The translations under genes were made by a program, and so were the position numbers. From Burkholderiales bacterium (GTDB lineage: Bacteria; Pseudomonadota; Gammaproteobacteria; Burkholderiales; Casimicrobiaceae): a stretch of 9,767 nt of DNA. Where the stretch lies: NCBI GenBank assembly GCA_025935435.1, contig JAICVH010000056.1, positions 1 through 9,767 of the forward strand. Direction: 5' to 3'. The notes beneath the pieces are model-generated. The model was not told the DNA's origin. It was given only the letters and a program-made list of their open reading frames with translations, and ran no database searches. This document shows positions 7,343-9,767 of the stretch, in pieces; position 1 is the stretch's first letter, and the number at the start of each line of letters is the position of its first letter.

Positions 7343-7374
7343 GTCCGGCGGAAGGCTCGCGCTGGCCGCCGGAC
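7343..7374 (-). promoter_or_regulatory. Intercistronic hairpin between the TRAP binding-protein and small-permease genes
   Basis: GTCCGGCGG (7343-7351) and CCGCCGGAC (7366-7374) are a perfect 9-bp inverted repeat, mostly G-C, with a 14-nt loop. On the transcribed minus strand it lies 16 nt after the binding-protein stop and is not followed by a U-run. A complete intrinsic terminator is therefore unlikely. Hairpins in this position are known in binding-protein-dependent transport operons, where they stabilise the upstream mRNA or cause partial readthrough so that the periplasmic protein is made in excess. That role is inferred here. Confidence 0.55.
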
Positions 7375-7390
7375 CTCGTATCGACGATGC

Positions 7391-8383
7391 CTACATCGCG
7401 TTGATCTTCTGGTAGATCGCGTCGGCGCCGATTTCCTTCGCGTATTCGGCCATCACCGGGTCCGCCAGCTTTTTCATCGCCGCGCGGTCCGTGAACTGAA
7501 CGCGCTTGAGCTTGCCCGCCTTTTCCAGCGCTTCGAGCTTCTTCTGGTCCTCGCCCGACTCGATCTGACGACCGTACACGCCCGCTTCCTTGCCGGCCTT
7601 CAGAATCGCAGCCTGCAGGTCGGCCGGCAGTTTCTTGAACGTCTTGCCGGAGAAACAGATGGGCCGGATCGTGATCGCGTGCTGCGTCATGTTGAGGTTC
7701 GGGCCCACTTCGTAGAACTTCATCGCTTCGACGCCGGCGGCCTCGTTCTCGCCGGCATTGATCACGCCGTTCTGGATGGCGTTGTAGATCTCGTCGTACG
7801 CGATGACCGTCGGCGCCATGCCGACGGCGGAGAACGTCTTGCTCCAGATCGGCGCGCCCTGCACACGCACCTTCAGGCCCTTCATCTCCGCCAGGTTGCG
7901 CACGGGTTTGTTGGCGAAGATGTTGCGCGTGCCGCCGCCGGCAAAACCGATCAACATCACGTCGCCCTTCGCCGAGACCTCGTCGGCGATCGGCTTCAGC
8001 GTGTCGGCGTCGAGCACCTTGTTCCAGTGGTCGAGATCGCGGAACAGGAACGGCGCGTCGATGAACGGGGCCGCCTTCGAGAACGTCGACATGTGCGCCG
8101 GCGACACGATGCCGTAGTCGACCGAGATCCCCTGGTTCATGAACGCAAAGTAGTCCTTCTCCAGACCGAGCTCGCTGTTCTTGTGCAGGACGAAATTGAT
8201 CGGCTTGCCGTAGTACTTCGCGGTCAGTTCCTGGAACCGGACGAGCGCGCGGTTGAACGCGTGATCGTCGTTGAACTGCACGGCGCCGTGGAGTGTGATC
8301 GCTTGTTGCGCGAACGCCGTGGAAGCGACGGCGAACGCAAGCGCGACGACGCCGCGCACGACGGTACGGATGAACGGTTGCAT
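7391..8383 (-). CDS. TRAP transporter periplasmic solute-binding protein (DctP/TAXI-type DctP family)
   Basis: A 330-residue periplasmic receptor that captures the solute and delivers it to the DctQM membrane pair. The start ATG 8383 has an ideal AGGAGG site 7 nt upstream. Residues 1-25 are a signal peptide (VVRGVVALAFAVASTAFA, cleavage before QQAITLHG). DctP-family features include GGGTRNIFANKPVRNLAEMK (149-168) and KGLKVRVQG, where R173 aligns with the conserved arginine that clamps the carboxylate of the ligand. AYDEIYNAIQNGVINAGENE, the usual dimer-or-ligand segment, follows. The conserved arginine implies a carboxylate-bearing ligand; the exact one cannot be read from sequence. It is not a TAXI-type receptor, since those have a different fold signature and a fused permease. 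As first gene with the best ribosome site and followed by a hairpin, it is probably the most abundant product of the operon. Confidence 0.95.
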   Translation of the reverse strand: MQPFIRTVVRGVVALAFAVASTAFAQQAITLHGAVQFNDDHAFNRALVRFQELTAKYYGKPINFVLHKNSELGLEKDYFAFMNQGISVDYGIVSPAHMSTFSKAAPFIDAPFLFRDLDHWNKVLDADTLKPIADEVSAKGDVMLIGFAGGGTRNIFANKPVRNLAEMKGLKVRVQGAPIWSKTFSAVGMAPTVIAYDEIYNAIQNGVINAGENEAAGVEAMKFYEVGPNLNMTQHAITIRPICFSGKTFKKLPADLQAAILKAGKEAGVYGRQIESGEDQKKLEALEKAGKLKRVQFTDRAAMKKLADPVMAEYAKEIGADAIYQKINAM

Positions 8384-8390
8384 CGGATTT

Positions 8391-8397
8391 CCTCCTC
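8391..8397 (-). promoter_or_regulatory. Strong Shine-Dalgarno of the TRAP binding-protein gene
   Basis: On the minus strand the sequence reads GAGGAGG, a near-perfect match to the 16S rRNA tail, 7 nt before ATG 8383. It fixes the start at this ATG rather than at upstream in-frame codons. It is much stronger than the ribosome sites of the other genes in the operon. Confidence 0.85.
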
Positions 8398-8467
8398 GGT
8401 TTGGATGCGCGGCGGAGGCCGTTTGCCGCGTCATGCGCGGGCGGCTCTGATTGTGTCGGCCCGGCGA

Positions 8468-8496
8468 ATTAGACGACCTGCCGACCGGGCTGTCAA
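8468..8496 (-). promoter_or_regulatory. Sigma-70 promoter of the TRAP transporter/dioxygenase operon
   Basis: On the minus strand 8496-8491 is TTGACA, a perfect -35. After exactly 17 bp comes TCTAAT (8473-8468), five of six matches to TATAAT. Predicted transcription starts near 8461, giving a leader of about 78 nt before ATG 8383 that contains the GAGGAGG site. A promoter this close to consensus is unusual for an inducible catabolic operon and suggests control by a repressor whose gene is not in the window. Confidence 0.65.
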
Positions 8497-8506
8497 CGAC
8501 CGCGCG

Positions 8507-8512
8507 TAAAAT
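8507..8512 (+). promoter_or_regulatory. Candidate -10 element of the copper-chaperone gene
   Basis: TAAAAT matches TATAAT at five of six positions and ends 7 nt before the chaperone ATG. Used as a -10, it would place the transcript start at or next to the ATG, a leaderless or nearly leaderless mRNA. This fits the absence of a clear Shine-Dalgarno there. No recognisable -35 lies at the right distance (8484-8489 reads ACCGGG), so the call is weak. Confidence 0.25.
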
Positions 8513-8519
8513 CGAGCCG

Positions 8520-8993
8520 ATGCACGCTTCGCTGCGCCGGCTCGTTGCAGGGATGTTCTGGATCTTCGCCGTCCCCGCCGCTGCAACCGACGTCATCCTC
8601 GGCAATCTCGCGATCGAACATTCCTACGCGCGACCGACCCCGCCTGGGGCGCGCACGGGCGCGGCGTACCTCACGATCCACAACCGCGGTAGCGCGCCCG
8701 ATCGCCTGCTTCGCGTTACCTCCGCCGCCGCGGCGTCGGTGGAAATCCACTCGATGACGATGGAAGGCAACCTGATGAAGATGCGCCCGGTCGCCGGCAT
8801 CGACCTGCCCGCAAAGCGGAGCGTCGCGCTCGGATCGGGCGGATTTCACGTGATGCTCATCGAGCTGCGCAAGCCGCTCGTCATCGGCGACAGCATTCCG
8901 TTGACGTTGCAATTCGAACGATCGGGACGGGTCGACGTCGTGGCGAACGTCGAAGGCGCCGGTGCCGCGGGTACCGCGAACCATGGCCACTGA
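8520..8993 (+). CDS. PCu(A)C-family periplasmic copper chaperone
   Basis: A 157-residue periplasmic Cu(I) chaperone of the DR1885/PCu(A)C (DUF461) family, known to deliver copper to the CuA site of cytochrome c oxidase. The copper motif H(M)X10MX21HXM is met exactly: H77 with M79, M88 ten residues after H77, H110 twenty-one residues after M88, and M112. It reads [14 protein letters not shown] and later [10 protein letters not shown]. Residues 1 to about 22 form a signal peptide ([18 protein letters not shown]). The tail ends NHGH and could add a weak metal site. I chose ATG 8520 because the signal peptide follows at once; upstream in-frame GTG 8451 would add hydrophilic residues ahead of it. 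There is no good ribosome site. The next gene, for heme A synthase, overlaps it, supporting a role in aa3-type oxidase assembly. Confidence 0.93.
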   Translation: MHASLRRLVAGMFWIFAVPAAATDVILGNLAIEHSYARPTPPGARTGAAYLTIHNRGSAPDRLLRVTSAAAASVEIHSMTMEGNLMKMRPVAGIDLPAKRSVALGSGGFHVMLIELRKPLVIGDSIPLTLQFERSGRVDVVANVEGAGAAGTANHGH

Positions 8994-9767
8994 CGGCGTG
9001 ATGACCCGCGGCGCTGTACCGGCCGCGTCGATAACCGAAACGTCTTCGCGCGCGTTCAGCGCGGGTTCGCGCGCGACGCGTCCGGCCGGGTCGCGCGCGT
9101 TGATCACGTGGCTTTGCATCTGCTGTGCGCTCGTGTTCGCCATCGTCGTCGTCGGCGGCGTGACGCGTCTCACCCATTCCGGGTTGTCGATCACCGAATG
9201 GCAGCCGATCGTCGGTACGCTGCCGCCGCTCTCGGCTGCGGACTGGAACGACGCGTTCGCGAAATACCAGTTGACGCCCGAGTTCCGCGACGTCAACCAC
9301 GCGATGACGCTCGCGCAATTCAAGCGTATTTACTGGTGGGAGTACGCGCATCGGCTGCTCGGACGCGCGATCGGCCTGGTGTTTCTGCTGCCGTTCCTGT
9401 GGTTCCTGGCGCGCGGGCGCATCCCGCGCCGACTCGCATGGCCGCTCGCCGGCATTTTCGTCCTCGGCGCTCTGCAGGGTATCGTCGGCTGGCTGATGGT
9501 GCAAAGCGGCCTCGTCGACACCCCGCGCGTGTCGCAATTCCGGTTGACCGCGCACCTGGGACTGGCATTTGCGATCTTCGGTGCAACGCTCTGGATCGCG
9601 CTGTCGCTCGCGTTTCCCGCGCGCGCCGACGCTTCGACCACGACGCGCGCATCGTTGCAACGCTACGCCGGCGCAGTCGTCGCGCTTCTGTTCGTCATGG
9701 TGTTGTCGGGCGGGTTGGTCGCAGGAATCCGTGCCGGGTTCGCATACAACACGTTCCCGCTGATGCA
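8983..9767 (+). CDS. ctaA: Heme A synthase, COX15/CtaA family (3' end outside window)
   Basis: An integral membrane enzyme that oxidises the C8 methyl of heme O to a formyl group, giving heme A for aa3-type oxidases. About 261 codons are present, then the right edge cuts it. Numbered from ATG 8983: a hydrophilic N-terminal leader of about 40 residues, a first membrane helix, and then the family signature [19 protein letters not shown]120 and H123 ([12 protein letters not shown]) and H191 ([11 protein letters not shown]) are the expected heme-pocket residues of the first four-helix half. The segment [20 protein letters not shown] is characteristic of the mitochondrial/alphaproteobacterial-type COX15 with a long first periplasmic loop. 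ATG 8983 overlaps the chaperone gene by 11 nt. ATG 9001 (in frame, 7 nt after the chaperone stop) is an equally possible start; neither has a clear ribosome site. Co-expression with the copper chaperone is likely. Confidence 0.93.
   Translation, partial: MATDGVMTRGAVPAASITETSSRAFSAGSRATRPAGSRALITWLCICCALVFAIVVVGGVTRLTHSGLSITEWQPIVGTLPPLSAADWNDAFAKYQLTPEFRDVNHAMTLAQFKRIYWWEYAHRLLGRAIGLVFLLPFLWFLARGRIPRRLAWPLAGIFVLGALQGIVGWLMVQSGLVDTPRVSQFRLTAHLGLAFAIFGATLWIALSLAFPARADASTTTRASLQRYAGAVVALLFVMVLSGGLVAGIRAGFAYNTFPLM

Noticed and set aside
8405..8444. Imperfect direct repeat ATGCGCGGCGG / ATGCGCGGGCGG in the leader of the TRAP operon
   Set aside because: Two G-C-rich copies 28 bp apart with a one-base difference are easily met by chance in this DNA, and no known operator matches them.
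7103..8509. Plus-strand open frame antisense to the TRAP binding-protein gene
   Set aside because: The Arg/His/Val-rich translation is typical of a shadow frame. The minus-strand gene has a signal peptide, strong ribosome site and clear family motifs.

Overview
The window comes from a GC-rich proteobacterium. The QseB/PmrA-type response regulator, tripartite TRAP transporter, TauD-type dioxygenase, PCu(A)C copper chaperone and heme A synthase together suggest a free-living aerobe, most likely a betaproteobacterium (Burkholderiales-like). That taxonomic guess rests on style and gene families, not on a marker gene. Coding density is very high. No RNA gene, insertion sequence, phage gene or CRISPR array is visible. 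The only non-coding gaps over 100 bp are 483-625 and 8384-8519.

Layout: (1) 1-482, minus: an OmpR-family response regulator, cut by the left edge. (2) 483-625: a divergent intergenic region with a PmrA/QseB-box-like direct repeat and an inverted repeat. (3) 626-4508, plus: three tightly packed genes for exported proteins, namely a DUF4331 protein, a periplasmic TPR protein and a HupE/UreJ-family membrane protein with an EF-hand-like loop. (4) 8383-4562, minus: a four-gene transcription unit dctP, dctQ, dctM, dioxygenase (TRAP solute-binding protein, small permease, large permease, then a 2-oxoglutarate/Fe(II) dioxygenase). It has a near-consensus sigma-70 promoter, a strong Shine-Dalgarno and a hairpin between dctP and dctQ. 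(5) 8520-9767, plus: a PCu(A)C copper chaperone followed by an overlapping heme A synthase (COX15/CtaA), cut by the right edge.

How the genes may work together: unit 3 looks like an envelope module of unknown function. The regulator next to it plausibly controls it, because the putative box lies between their divergent starts. Unit 4 reads as import plus first-step oxidation of a small organic acid, with the substrate not determinable here. Unit 5 belongs to cytochrome aa3-type oxidase assembly: copper delivery and heme A synthesis. The most interesting item is the DUF4331-TPR-HupE module with its candidate two-component control. I do not see a clearly novel defence, mobile or RNA system.
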